Below, piece by piece: positions 27,118 through 34,800 of a stretch of 64,000 nucleotides of DNA. The position numbers and the translations under genes were made by a program. This stretch comes from Cytobacillus luteolus (GTDB lineage Bacteria; Bacillota; Bacilli; Bacillales; Bacillaceae_L). The stretch's first letter is position 1. Each line of letters begins with the position of its first letter. The stretch is from NCBI RefSeq assembly GCF_017873715.1, contig NZ_JAGGKM010000003.1:186001-250000 (forward strand), given 5' to 3'. The notes under the pieces were generated by a model, which ran no database searches, had not been told where the DNA came from, and worked only from the letters and a program-made list of their open reading frames with translations.

Positions 27118-29634
27118 TTAATCTTCGTCGTTTGGATTACCTGGAGGCTCAACGATATCAGGTGGTTTTATTCCGGTTCCGTCACCATTACCGTCACCAT
27201 CACCGCTTCCATCCCCATCTCCAGGGTCTTCACCCTCATCATCCGGGAAGAGGTCTATTTCATCCTCTATTACAGCGGGGATTTCTGTCTCGATAGTTGC
27301 TGGTTCACTTCTGTTTTCTGGATTCGCATCACTTACAGCAATGATTTGATATCTGTATTTTGCCTCTGGAATTGGATTTGGAATAATTAAGGTTAGTTCT
27401 TTTTGTGTTGTAAGAACAGTATATGGCCCTTCGTCAATTGATTCACTAATTTCAAAGGAAATACCTTCAAGCTCATTCTCAAGATATGACCATGTTAATG
27501 TTAATTCATTTTTCTCCTGGTCATAATTAATAGTTGGCTCCAATGGAGGAGTTAGTTCCTTAAATTTATCAGAAACCTCTGTTGGTTCTGTCCCTTTTAT
27601 AAAGTACTCTGACACAACCATATCCTCTGGTGTAAATTCACTAGCTAGTTTGGCAGGGTTTGATCCATTTTCAACAGCTACTTTTACAACACTATTTGGT
27701 ATAGGGTAATCCTGTGTATCCTTGCCTTCAGAGATAGTGGTAATAATGTTTTTAAATAATTTTTTTGCAATTTGTTGTTCATCCTTTGTTCTCATCCATT
27801 CCTTGTTATCGCGATATCCGGTCCAAATTGCTGCTGTGTAATTTGGCGTGTAACCTACAAACCAAATATCTGGAACTGCGCCACTCGGTATGTCATATTT
27901 CTTTCTTGTTTCACTGTCAAAGTTGGTGGTACCAGTTTTTCCTGCTATATGAAGGCCTGGAACATTGTAGCCTGATGCAGTACCACCAGGAAGCATTACA
28001 GACTTTAACATATCAGTCACCATGAAGGCAGTTGAATCTTTCATTACAGGATTTGGTTCAGGCATCAAATCAACTTCAGTTTCATCGGGATAAATAATTT
28101 TCTTTATTGCATATGGTTTAATATAGACGCCTTTATTTCCAAATGCACTGTATGCACCAGCCATTTGTAGGGGAGATACTCCTTCTGAAATACCTCCAAT
28201 AGAGTAGGATTCATATACATGATCTTCAAAAGGCATTCCTAAATTAACGGCAAAATCTTGAGCTTGTTTTAGCCCAACTGCCTGCATAGCTTTAAGAGCA
28301 GGAATGTTTCTAGATTTAGCTAGTGCTGTACGAATAGACATCTGACCTAAATGTTTATTGTCATAGTTTTTAATAGGTGTACGATTTGGATCAGAATACG
28401 TATACGGTTCATCATCAATTTGATGATAAGTAGACCATTTCAGATACTCAATTGCTGGACCATAATCGATAATAGGCTTTATTGTGGAACCAGGCTGATT
28501 TAGCGGGTCTATCGCAAAATTGATTCTTGATGTTTCTGTTTGATTTCTCCCACCACCAAGAGCTCTTATTTCACCTGTACGTGTGTCTAATAAAGCAATT
28601 CCTGCTTGAAATTCATCATTTGGATAGGATATTGCATCATTATCAGCTAATAATTGATCAATATGTGCTTGTGCATTAGGATCAAAGGTAGTGTAAATTT
28701 CTAACCCAGCAGAATACACATCGATGTCACCAAGCTCTTTAATCTCAATCTTAACTTGATCTAAAAATGTATCAATTGGCTTAGAAACAGGTTTAGAGTC
28801 AACAATTGAATCTTGCACTGGAATAGCCTTCGCAGCCTTTGCTTCATCTGCTGAAATGTATCCATGCTGTTCCATCAGGGATAAAACGATATTTCTTCTT
28901 TTTTCAGCTGCCTCGGGATAATTAAACGGATTATAATTATTTGGACTTTGTGGAATTCCTGCTAGCATGGCAGCCTCGTGCAATTCGAGTTCAGTTAATT
29001 CCTTTCCAAAGTAGGTTTCAGCAGCTTTAGCTACCCCATGAGTGCTTCCACCAAATAAAATCTTGTTCAGGTATATCTCAAGAATCTCTTCCTTTGAAAA
29101 TTTACTTTCTAGTTGATATGCCAACCAAGCTTCTTGTGCTTTCCTCGTTAACGTTTTCTCTGGTGTAAGAAAATAGTTCTTCACAACCTGTTGTGTAATA
29201 GTACTTGCTCCTTGGGAGCCAAACCCGTCTGTTACGTTTGCAATAACAGCACCTACAAATCGAATAATATCAATTCCGTGATGTTTATAAAATCGGACGT
29301 CCTCAGTTGCAATAAATGCATTTCTAACTAATTCTGGAATTTCATTGTATGAAACGTGGGTCCTTTTTTCTATACCTAGTTCAGCAATTAGCTCACCATT
29401 CATATCATAAACCTTAGATGATAAAGGATCTTTTAATAGTGATTCATCAAGCGGTGGGGCATCCTTTGCAAGTACAAAGAAAGTCGTTGCCCCTCCAATC
29501 ATACCAATAATTCCAATGACCAACATCGTTAGAAATGCCTTCCGCATAATGCCTTTCATATTTTTTTCAGGCTTCTTCTTATTGTTAGAACTTACACGTT
29601 TTCTTTGTTCACGTGTTTTATATTTCTCTGACAT
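27118..29634 (-). CDS. ponA: Class A penicillin-binding protein 1 (PBP1A/1B)
   Basis: This bifunctional peptidoglycan synthase has a short basic cytoplasmic N-terminus, one membrane anchor (LTMLVIGIIGMIGGATTFFV), a GT51 glycosyltransferase with catalytic Glu in ATEDVRFYKHHGID, and a transpeptidase with SxxK (GSTIKP), SxN (KSRNIP) and KTG (AGKTGTTN). After this come a fibronectin-III-like domain (LTLTWSYLENELEG) and an acidic Asp/Gly tail (DPGDGDGSGDGDGNGDG). It is shorter than B. subtilis PonA because the tail is short. ATG 29634 is preferred over the GTG three codons earlier (AGGAG spacing). It lies in an operon with recU. Confidence 0.95.
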   Translation of the reverse strand: MSEKYKTREQRKRVSSNNKKKPEKNMKGIMRKAFLTMLVIGIIGMIGGATTFFVLAKDAPPLDESLLKDPLSSKVYDMNGELIAELGIEKRTHVSYNEIPELVRNAFIATEDVRFYKHHGIDIIRFVGAVIANVTDGFGSQGASTITQQVVKNYFLTPEKTLTRKAQEAWLAYQLESKFSKEEILEIYLNKILFGGSTHGVAKAAETYFGKELTELELHEAAMLAGIPQSPNNYNPFNYPEAAEKRRNIVLSLMEQHGYISADEAKAAKAIPVQDSIVDSKPVSKPIDTFLDQVKIEIKELGDIDVYSAGLEIYTTFDPNAQAHIDQLLADNDAISYPNDEFQAGIALLDTRTGEIRALGGGRNQTETSRINFAIDPLNQPGSTIKPIIDYGPAIEYLKWSTYHQIDDEPYTYSDPNRTPIKNYDNKHLGQMSIRTALAKSRNIPALKAMQAVGLKQAQDFAVNLGMPFEDHVYESYSIGGISEGVSPLQMAGAYSAFGNKGVYIKPYAIKKIIYPDETEVDLMPEPNPVMKDSTAFMVTDMLKSVMLPGGTASGYNVPGLHIAGKTGTTNFDSETRKKYDIPSGAVPDIWFVGYTPNYTAAIWTGYRDNKEWMRTKDEQQIAKKLFKNIITTISEGKDTQDYPIPNSVVKVAVENGSNPAKLASEFTPEDMVVSEYFIKGTEPTEVSDKFKELTPPLEPTINYDQEKNELTLTWSYLENELEGISFEISESIDEGPYTVLTTQKELTLIIPNPIPEAKYRYQIIAVSDANPENRSEPATIETEIPAVIEDEIDLFPDDEGEDPGDGDGSGDGDGNGDGTGIKPPDIVEPPGNPNDED

Positions 29635-29724
29635 AGCATTCACTGCTCCTCAAAAAGGTAATAATAGGTGTAGTCGCTATTTATAAAATCCCTTATAATA
29701 TGACGAATTAAAAATAATAAAGTT

Positions 29725-30327
29725 TCATTGATAGTATAACTTATCAATAACCTTTACATAGTCGATTCTAGGTGCCATCCCTATAGAAATAATATGACCT
29801 AATGCCTCAATTTCATTTTTAGCGATTGATTTTCGGCCACCTTGGAGTTGTCTCTCCCAAAACTGCAAAAGATGGACTGCTTCTAATAAGTAGATTTCAT
29901 CCACTGCTGCAAAACGTAAAATGACAAAACAAATTCCTTGTTGCTCTACGACAGCTCTCATGTGATCAATTTGATGCTGATGAAAGTTTTGTAATGGCAA
30001 TGCCGTTTTATTCCTAGTTTCTTTAGCTTCGAAATCAATATAACGACCTTTATAAATTCCGTTATAGTCAGTGGTAGAAGCTTGTTTAAAGTAAGCCTCT
30101 TTTATTACTGCTGCACTTCTTTTTGGAAAATCAACATTTACAATTTGAATAGGTGTAGGTTTTTTATGTATTACCGCTATTTGCTTTTCTAGGTAATATT
30201 TATTCGATTCATTTAAGTCCTCTTCAAGTGTCATCCCACGGTTGCTATAAACTTGTTGTTTAAGATGAGGTGTGGTGCTGATTTTCTTAGGCTGGTACAG
30301 CTTACCATTCGGATAGCGAAAAGTCAT
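29725..30327 (-). CDS. recU: Holliday junction resolvase RecU
   Basis: RecU cleaves Holliday junctions in recombination and chromosome segregation. The 200-residue protein has the active-site run [17 protein letters not shown] with Asp, Glu and Lys of the nuclease core, preceded by YNGIYKGR and followed by FHQHQIDHM. The start 30327 has GGGGGAGG upstream. It is first in the recU-ponA operon, a conserved arrangement in Firmicutes, and diverges from yppC. Confidence 0.95.
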   Translation of the reverse strand: MTFRYPNGKLYQPKKISTTPHLKQQVYSNRGMTLEEDLNESNKYYLEKQIAVIHKKPTPIQIVNVDFPKRSAAVIKEAYFKQASTTDYNGIYKGRYIDFEAKETRNKTALPLQNFHQHQIDHMRAVVEQQGICFVILRFAAVDEIYLLEAVHLLQFWERQLQGGRKSIAKNEIEALGHIISIGMAPRIDYVKVIDKLYYQ

Positions 30328-30513
30328 ATATTATACCTCCCCCTAAAAAACCTATACTCTATCATATCAGAAAATGAGAGAAAATAGTTGTATTATTTGG
30401 CACAGGACCATTCTACCATTTTTCTTGCTAATTAAGTTCACTAGTATTTAATTTAAAACTTTGCTTATCTTTTTCAACATTAGGAAAGGATATGGACAAG
30501 GATGGTGAGGTAG

Positions 30514-31524
30514 TTGGCTGGAAGGAAAAGACATACGTGTTTCATGAACTCCTATAGTGACTACACGGAAGAAGAACAAGAGATCATTAGATATATTATA
30601 GAAGAAACAGATAGGAACAATATTGATAATGTCTCTAGGACAACAAGCTATGCAAAGTTTTATGATAGTAATAAGGAGATTCGTTGGTCGTTTTTAGCAA
30701 GCATGGTATCTAGAAATGCAGGTTGGAATATGACAGATCTAGAAGGCACATGGTTCCCAAAAGCTTTAAATAAAACCACTAGAAATACGTTATTTATGAC
30801 CTATGAACTAGCAAATTGGCTTATTTTCTCAGATGCCTATCCACAGCTCTTATTATATGAAATGTCTAAAAAGCAAAACAAACCGTTATTTGATTTATTA
30901 AAGGCATTTTCAGTTTCTTCATTTATGGAAAATCACTGGAATGAATATTGGCTGACTAGAAATGGAGAGAAACTAATAACTGCTCAAATTATTAATGAAC
31001 AAAATGTTATTCAAGAACCTGTAATTAATCATCCGTTCTACAAAAACAAAGTTTTTAAATCCTTTATTTTTAAATTTCAAGATTGGTTACACTTTAGCTC
31101 GGTATTGTTTCCAACCGTACAAGGGGAGTTGTATGGTTTTTCAGTTCATGATTTTCGCAAACTTCGGAGTAGGATTGAATTAGGTAAAAAACTAGCATGG
31201 TTGCTATTTCATGAATATTACTATCCTCGATTTTATTTGTTTTCAAAAAAAACAATTCATACTGGGTCACGGCATGATTATGAGCAGTATTTTTCACAAC
31301 CAAAACAACGTGATACACCTTTTCTTAGAACCGTCTATCCAATAATTAAGCATAAATCCCAGTACCAAGATGACTGGTTCAATAATCAAAAGGAGGTGAA
31401 AAATTGGTTTAAACCCGTTAGTAAAATTAATACCAAAGAATTGTGCTTAACAGATTGGTATTTACATAAACAGCACCAACTGCATGTTGGAATAAGCATT
31501 GAAAATCTTTTTAAGAAAAAGTAA
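30514..31524 (+). CDS. yppC: DUF2515 family protein YppC
   Basis: This roughly 336-residue cytoplasmic protein matches YppC (DUF2515), which diverges from recU in Bacillus. Distinctive segments are SFLASMVSRNAGWNMTDLEG and LAWLLFHEYYYPRFYLFS. No enzymatic motif is recognised. The TTG at 30514 is taken as start, with AAGGA 11 nt and GGTGAGG 3 nt upstream; the next Met is ten residues in. It is rich in Trp, Tyr and Phe. Function unknown. Confidence 0.82.
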   Translation: MAGRKRHTCFMNSYSDYTEEEQEIIRYIIEETDRNNIDNVSRTTSYAKFYDSNKEIRWSFLASMVSRNAGWNMTDLEGTWFPKALNKTTRNTLFMTYELANWLIFSDAYPQLLLYEMSKKQNKPLFDLLKAFSVSSFMENHWNEYWLTRNGEKLITAQIINEQNVIQEPVINHPFYKNKVFKSFIFKFQDWLHFSSVLFPTVQGELYGFSVHDFRKLRSRIELGKKLAWLLFHEYYYPRFYLFSKKTIHTGSRHDYEQYFSQPKQRDTPFLRTVYPIIKHKSQYQDDWFNNQKEVKNWFKPVSKINTKELCLTDWYLHKQHQLHVGISIENLFKKK

Positions 31525-31550
31525 AAGAGCAAGAAATTCTTGCTCTTGAT
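31524..31550. terminator. Bidirectional hairpin between yppC and sspM
   Basis: The stem AGAGCAAGAA with TTCTTGCTCT carries T-rich flanks on both strands, between convergent genes. Confidence 0.65.
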
Positions 31551-31556
31551 CTTTCA

Positions 31557-31667
31557 TCATTCTGCAGGACGATTTGGTCCTTCCAATTTTTTGTCACCAT
31601 ATCCTGGTGCTGTTTCCTCTTTTGGTTTCACTTGTTTATTATTTGAATTTCTTTTTGTTTTTGACAT
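31557..31667 (-). CDS. sspM: Small acid-soluble spore protein M
   Basis: This 36-residue protein ends GYGDKKLEGPNRPAE, close to the C-terminus of B. subtilis SspM (DKKLGGPNRP, from memory). It is basic in the first half and has no membrane segment. Its position between yppC and yppD also matches. The ribosome site AGGAGGTG precedes the ATG at 31667. SspM is a minor forespore protein made under SigG; I did not find a convincing SigG promoter here. Confidence 0.8.
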   Translation of the reverse strand: MSKTKRNSNNKQVKPKEETAPGYGDKKLEGPNRPAE

Positions 31668-31857
31668 ACTTACACCTCCTATAGATATTGTTCACAACAC
31701 GGAACATTTCATTCCTCGGGCGATTATTACTCTTTGTCGAAAATCGGAAAAATCCACTTTCTTTGACGAAACATAACTAGTTTTGTCAGGTCGGAAGGTA
31801 GTATTCAAGTCTATATCGAATAGCTTGTAAGAAGAGTTATAAAAGGGGGCGTATGAG

Positions 31858-32130
31858 TTGAATACATTGATGGCTAAAAATGAAGTGATGAATCATTTGG
31901 ATGAATTATTAAAGGGTTTAGATAAAATTGAAGATAAGCTTGTAGAAGAAAGGAAAAACCTATCAAAGGAATACTTTCAAAACAGTACTGCAGAATTTAC
32001 TAGCATCATGACAACTCTTTCTTCAATTGATGAATGTATCGGTAAATACTCCCTAGAGAAAAATTCAAACAACTCTGTAAAAAAACATACAATTGGAAAA
32101 GGAACTTTTTCGTATAGATTGAGTTATTAA
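31858..32130 (+). CDS. yppD: Small helical protein, probably YppD
   Basis: This 90-residue, mainly helical, charged protein (coiled-coil-like segment HLDELLKGLDKIEDKLVEER) lies between sspM and yppE, the position of yppD in B. subtilis. It starts at TTG 31858 with GGGGGCG upstream. The name is mostly positional. Function unknown. Confidence 0.65.
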   Translation: MNTLMAKNEVMNHLDELLKGLDKIEDKLVEERKNLSKEYFQNSTAEFTSIMTTLSSIDECIGKYSLEKNSNNSVKKHTIGKGTFSYRLSY

Positions 32131-32186
32131 ATCAGTCCTATTTCTCATATAGGTAGAATCTGTTATGATGAAATAGGGTGATGTTT

Positions 32187-32555
32187 ATGATTAATAACGA
32201 TTTAATTGCTTTAACTAACAATTTGTTAGAAAGGGCAGAAGAATCCATTCACAGGTTAGAATCAGTAAAAGGAAACGAAGACTACGAACCTGACTTCTTC
32301 GGTGAAGTAAAGCCTTATGCTGATGAGGTGCATGCAACTCTTGATAAGTGGAGAGAGTTGACACTAACTTGGATACAAAAAGAAAATCCAAAATACTTAT
32401 ATAAACTACAAATCGATACAGCGATTGAAAACATAGAACTTCTCATTGTTCAATCATTCTACAAAGACACAAGAGAAAAAAGAGCAAAAGAAACGTACCA
32501 ATCAATTGTCTACACTCTAAAATCAATACTAGATCAAATACATCAAAAGCAATAA
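32187..32555 (+). CDS. yppE: DUF1798 four-helix protein YppE
   Basis: This 122-residue all-helical protein (DUF1798) corresponds to YppE, for which a four-helix-bundle structure is known. It has recognisable segments VHATLDKWRELTLTWIQKENP and IENIELLIVQSF. ATG 32187 is preferred because AGGGTG lies 6 nt upstream; a GTG at 32178 is in frame. A terminator follows. No function is known. Confidence 0.8.
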   Translation: MINNDLIALTNNLLERAEESIHRLESVKGNEDYEPDFFGEVKPYADEVHATLDKWRELTLTWIQKENPKYLYKLQIDTAIENIELLIVQSFYKDTREKRAKETYQSIVYTLKSILDQIHQKQ

Positions 32556-32566
32556 GTACAAAAAAT

Positions 32567-32612
32567 GAAAAAGGAAGGTAAAAAACAAATTGTTTTTTGT
32601 CCTTTTTTTATT
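32567..32612 (+). terminator. Terminator after yppE
   Basis: A-rich/T-rich hairpin: AAAAAGGA and AAAAAACAA pair with TTGTTTTTT and TCCTTTTT, then continue into T7. Confidence 0.75.
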
Positions 32613-32640
32613 TTTTGAAATTCTTTAAATATAAAGTGGG

Positions 32641-32770
32641 GAGTTGATTGGAGGGGAAGGCACGTGACTCCTGCGGGAAATAGAGGAAAGGTCGAGACCC
32701 CGCAGACGGACGTCGAGGAGGATCGACTTCCTCCCCGCGGAAAGCAAGTGCCTGGACCGGAAATCAACGA
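32641..32770. repeat. Palindromic interspersed repeat, copy 3
   Basis: This is a third copy of the element at 502-645. It has outer arms GTTGATT (32643-32649) and AATCAAC (32762-32768), then GGCACGTG with CAAGTGCC and the inner stem GAGGAAAGGTCGA with TCGACTTCCTC. It carries CAGACGGACGTCGAGG in the loop where copy 1 has CAGGCAAAGCCGAGG. Confidence 0.85.
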
Positions 32771-32794
32771 CATCATAACTGATATTACCTAAAT

Positions 32795-32832
32795 AAAAGG
32801 TGCTTAAGTTTATACTTAAGCACCTTTTATTT
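32795..32832. terminator. Bidirectional terminator
   Basis: The near-perfect palindrome AAAAGGTGCTTAAG with CTTAAGCACCTTTT and a short loop is flanked by A/T runs. It terminates the minus-strand gene at 32834-33004. Confidence 0.8.
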
Positions 32833-32833
32833 T

Positions 32834-33004
32834 TTATAAGTCGTCTTCTTCTTTAAGATAAACTGGTTTGTTTCCATTTCTAGCTACAGGCTCAATTGCA
32901 AATTCTACTTTTGTTGTTTCCTTTGTTTCTGCTTTAAATCCATGTTTCGGAACTTTTGGTTCATGTCCCTTTTCCTTATGGTTAAAATGTTTACCGCGAC
33001 CCAT
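32834..33004 (-). CDS. Small conserved-looking basic protein
   Basis: This is a 56-residue protein starting MGRGKHFNHKEKGHEPKVP, rich in Lys, His and Glu, ending KPVYLKEEDDL. Ribosome site GGAGGC precedes the start and a strong terminator follows the stop, so it is a real gene. It lies within the spore-associated ypp cluster. I do not recognise the family. Confidence 0.65.
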   Translation of the reverse strand: MGRGKHFNHKEKGHEPKVPKHGFKAETKETTKVEFAIEPVARNGNKPVYLKEEDDL

Positions 33005-33101
33005 AGTTAATCAAGCCTCCAAATTAGGATTTCTACAGTACTTAATATTTCATTTTCTACTGGAGGATATAACATGTTTTAATTGCCAAGTTTTAAAAAG
33101 G

Positions 33102-33302
33102 TTACAATTCAATTAATTCATCAGTATTCTCAGGGTTAAGTGCTCCATTCATTTCGAGCTCACGAACAAAATTACGATAATCAATGATTGTGATTTGATT
33201 TTTGATATAAAGCTGCTTTGCTAAATCCAATAATTCATTGTTATCTACCGGCTCATACATTTTCAACTGGATAAACTTTTCTTTAAGTTCGTTTAATATC
33301 AT
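33102..33302 (-). CDS. yppF: YppF family protein
   Basis: This 66-residue protein with the segment NNELLDLAKQLYIKNQITI and DYRNFVRELE resembles B. subtilis YppF (about 62 residues) and sits next to yppG. Ribosome site GGGGGGC precedes ATG 33302. It probably forms two to three helices. Function unknown. Confidence 0.75.
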   Translation of the reverse strand: MILNELKEKFIQLKMYEPVDNNELLDLAKQLYIKNQITIIDYRNFVRELEMNGALNPENTDELIEL

Positions 33303-33442
33303 ATAATTGCCCCCCTGATATAAGTCTTATCAGAATCATAGCATGGATAGGCCATTATTTATGATTTTTGAAAAATTGAAACTTCCGACAACTCGAGTCT
33401 ACTCTTGTCGAATAATGGTCTCATTCTTTACCTTTTGCATTA

Positions 33443-33469
33443 ACACTTTGGGACATTTTACATAAACTA
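33443..33469 (+). promoter_or_regulatory. SigK-type promoter of yppG
   Basis: ACA (33443-33445), a 15-bp spacer and CATAAACTA (33461-33469) match the SigK pattern of an AC at -35 and CATAnnnTA at -10. It lies 31 bp before the yppG start codon. Confidence 0.6.
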
Positions 33470-33499
33470 TTGTAACGCAATATATGAGGGGGGAAAGTT

Positions 33500-33913
33500 G
33501 TGTTTACTCATAGAAAAAACCCACGTAGAAATGGGTTTCCACAAAATTATCAATCAAATGGTTGGCCGCACTATTATGGTCAACAGCCAATGGGACCGAA
33601 TTATCAACAACCAATGGGACCGAACTATCAACAATCACAACAATTTACTATGCCAAATCAAATGTATAACAATGTTCCATATCCTACACCTTATTCAGCA
33701 CAGCAACAATATCAGACACCATATCCACTTCAACAGAACCAGTTTGCACAAAACTCAAAACCTTCAGGAGTGCAGTCTATTATGAGCCAGTTTAAGAACA
33801 AAGATGGTTCCTACAATGTTGATAAAATGATGAATACAGCTGGACAAATGATTGGTGCAGTGAACCAGATAGGATCAATGGTTCAAGGTTTTACAAAGAC
33901 ATTCAAAACTTAG
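33500..33913 (+). CDS. yppG: Spore coat-associated protein YppG
   Basis: This 137-residue protein has a low-complexity first half rich in Gln, Asn, Pro, Tyr and Met, including two tandem copies of QQPMGPNY. The conserved C-terminal part (SIMSQFKNKDGSYNVDKMMN then TAGQMIGAVNQ) is typical of YppG. The family is associated with the spore coat. It starts at GTG 33500 after GAGGGGGGAAAG. A SigK-type promoter upstream fits late mother-cell expression. Confidence 0.82.
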   Translation: MFTHRKNPRRNGFPQNYQSNGWPHYYGQQPMGPNYQQPMGPNYQQSQQFTMPNQMYNNVPYPTPYSAQQQYQTPYPLQQNQFAQNSKPSGVQSIMSQFKNKDGSYNVDKMMNTAGQMIGAVNQIGSMVQGFTKTFKT

Positions 33914-34025
33914 AGACAGTAAAATAAACAAAAAAAGTTTAAACAAGCTCATCATAACTAATGAAATCCCCTATGCTTCTAAATAGTAGTTTGAATACTA
34001 TATAGGAGAAAGGGAGGTATTTGAG

Positions 34026-34307
34026 ATGCTAGAAGCAATGTTTAGTCAGATTTCAATCCATTCACAGTTGGTGTTAGTTGTACCGGCTTTAATCGTGCTA
34101 GGATTTGCTCTAAAACATACTCCAAAGGTTCACGATTGGATGATTATTTGGATATTATTGTTTGGAGGCACACTTGCTAGTGTAATAAAGCTAGGTTTTA
34201 CAGTAAACGGAATTGCAAACGGTCTAATTGCTGCTGGTGCAGCGATAACAACACATCAATTTGTTAAACAATCCCGTAAATCTAGAGGTAAAAAAAAGGA
34301 TTGTTAG
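34026..34307 (+). CDS. Holin-like protein (Hol44/superfamily V type)
   Basis: This 93-residue protein has three hydrophobic segments (LVLVVPALIVLGFAL, WMIIWILLFGGTLASVI, IANGLIAAGAAITTH) and a strongly basic tail (KQSRKSRGKKKD). The layout, with LKHTPKVHDW between helices 1 and 2, resembles phage holins of the Hol44 type. No endolysin or other phage gene is nearby. Ribosome site GGGAGG precedes ATG 34026 and a terminator follows. It may be a domesticated holin; the role is unknown. Confidence 0.65.
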   Translation: MLEAMFSQISIHSQLVLVVPALIVLGFALKHTPKVHDWMIIWILLFGGTLASVIKLGFTVNGIANGLIAAGAAITTHQFVKQSRKSRGKKKDC

Positions 34308-34339
34308 AAGCTACCACTTATCAATTGGTAGCTTTTTTA
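34306..34339 (+). terminator. Terminator after the holin-like gene
   Basis: The stem AAGCTACCA with TGGTAGCTT is followed by T6. Confidence 0.9.
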
Positions 34340-34360
34340 TTTGAGTCCTGTAAGAGGTGA

Positions 34361-34730
34361 AAATAGTCAAATTTTAGCCAAATACCGGCCTGTTTAGCCC
34401 GCCAAAAACAGCTGACAATTCAAAACGGACTCACAGGCCGTTATTTCAAGAAGACAAAGGTTAGTTCCGACCTTAGTGGACTCAGAGGCTCTTATTTGAA
34501 GAAAAGTGTGTTAAAACTCCCATCTTTTATATTAATAACGGCCTATGAGTCCGCGTTAGATGGAAAATAGTCAACTTTTACCCAAATACCGGCCTGTGAG
34601 TCCGTCAAAAACAGCTGACAACTCAAAACGGACTCACAAGCCGTTATTTCATGAACATAGAAAGTATTCCAATCTTAGCAGACTCAGTGAACACTACACG
34701 TGGAAAATGTGTCTAAAAATTTCTATTGCA
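34361..34730. repeat. Two tandem copies of a 204-bp palindrome-bearing repeat
   Basis: Unit A starts about 34361 and unit B about 34565, aligned at an exact 204-bp offset (for example ACCGGCCTGT at 34384 and 34588). Each holds GGCCTGTGAGTCCG-like and CGGACTCACAGGCCG-like inverted motifs (34426-34440, 34629-34643; also CGGCCTATGAGTCCG at 34539-34553) followed by TTATTTCA. No coding capacity is evident. It fills the interval before the MFS transporter gene. Confidence 0.85.
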
Positions 34731-34800
34731 AGTTTTTGTCTTGAGGAGTAAACTCCTTCTATAAACTAAATATTTCGGAAGTCGAAAAAGGACGTTGTTC

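Noticed and set aside
7119-33410. Shared 13-mer GTCTACTCTTGTC at 7119-7131 and 33398-33410, upstream of two sporulation genes
   Set aside because: In 64 kb several dozen identical 13-mer pairs are expected by chance, the distances to the start codons differ (42 and 90 bp), and it fits no sporulation sigma element.
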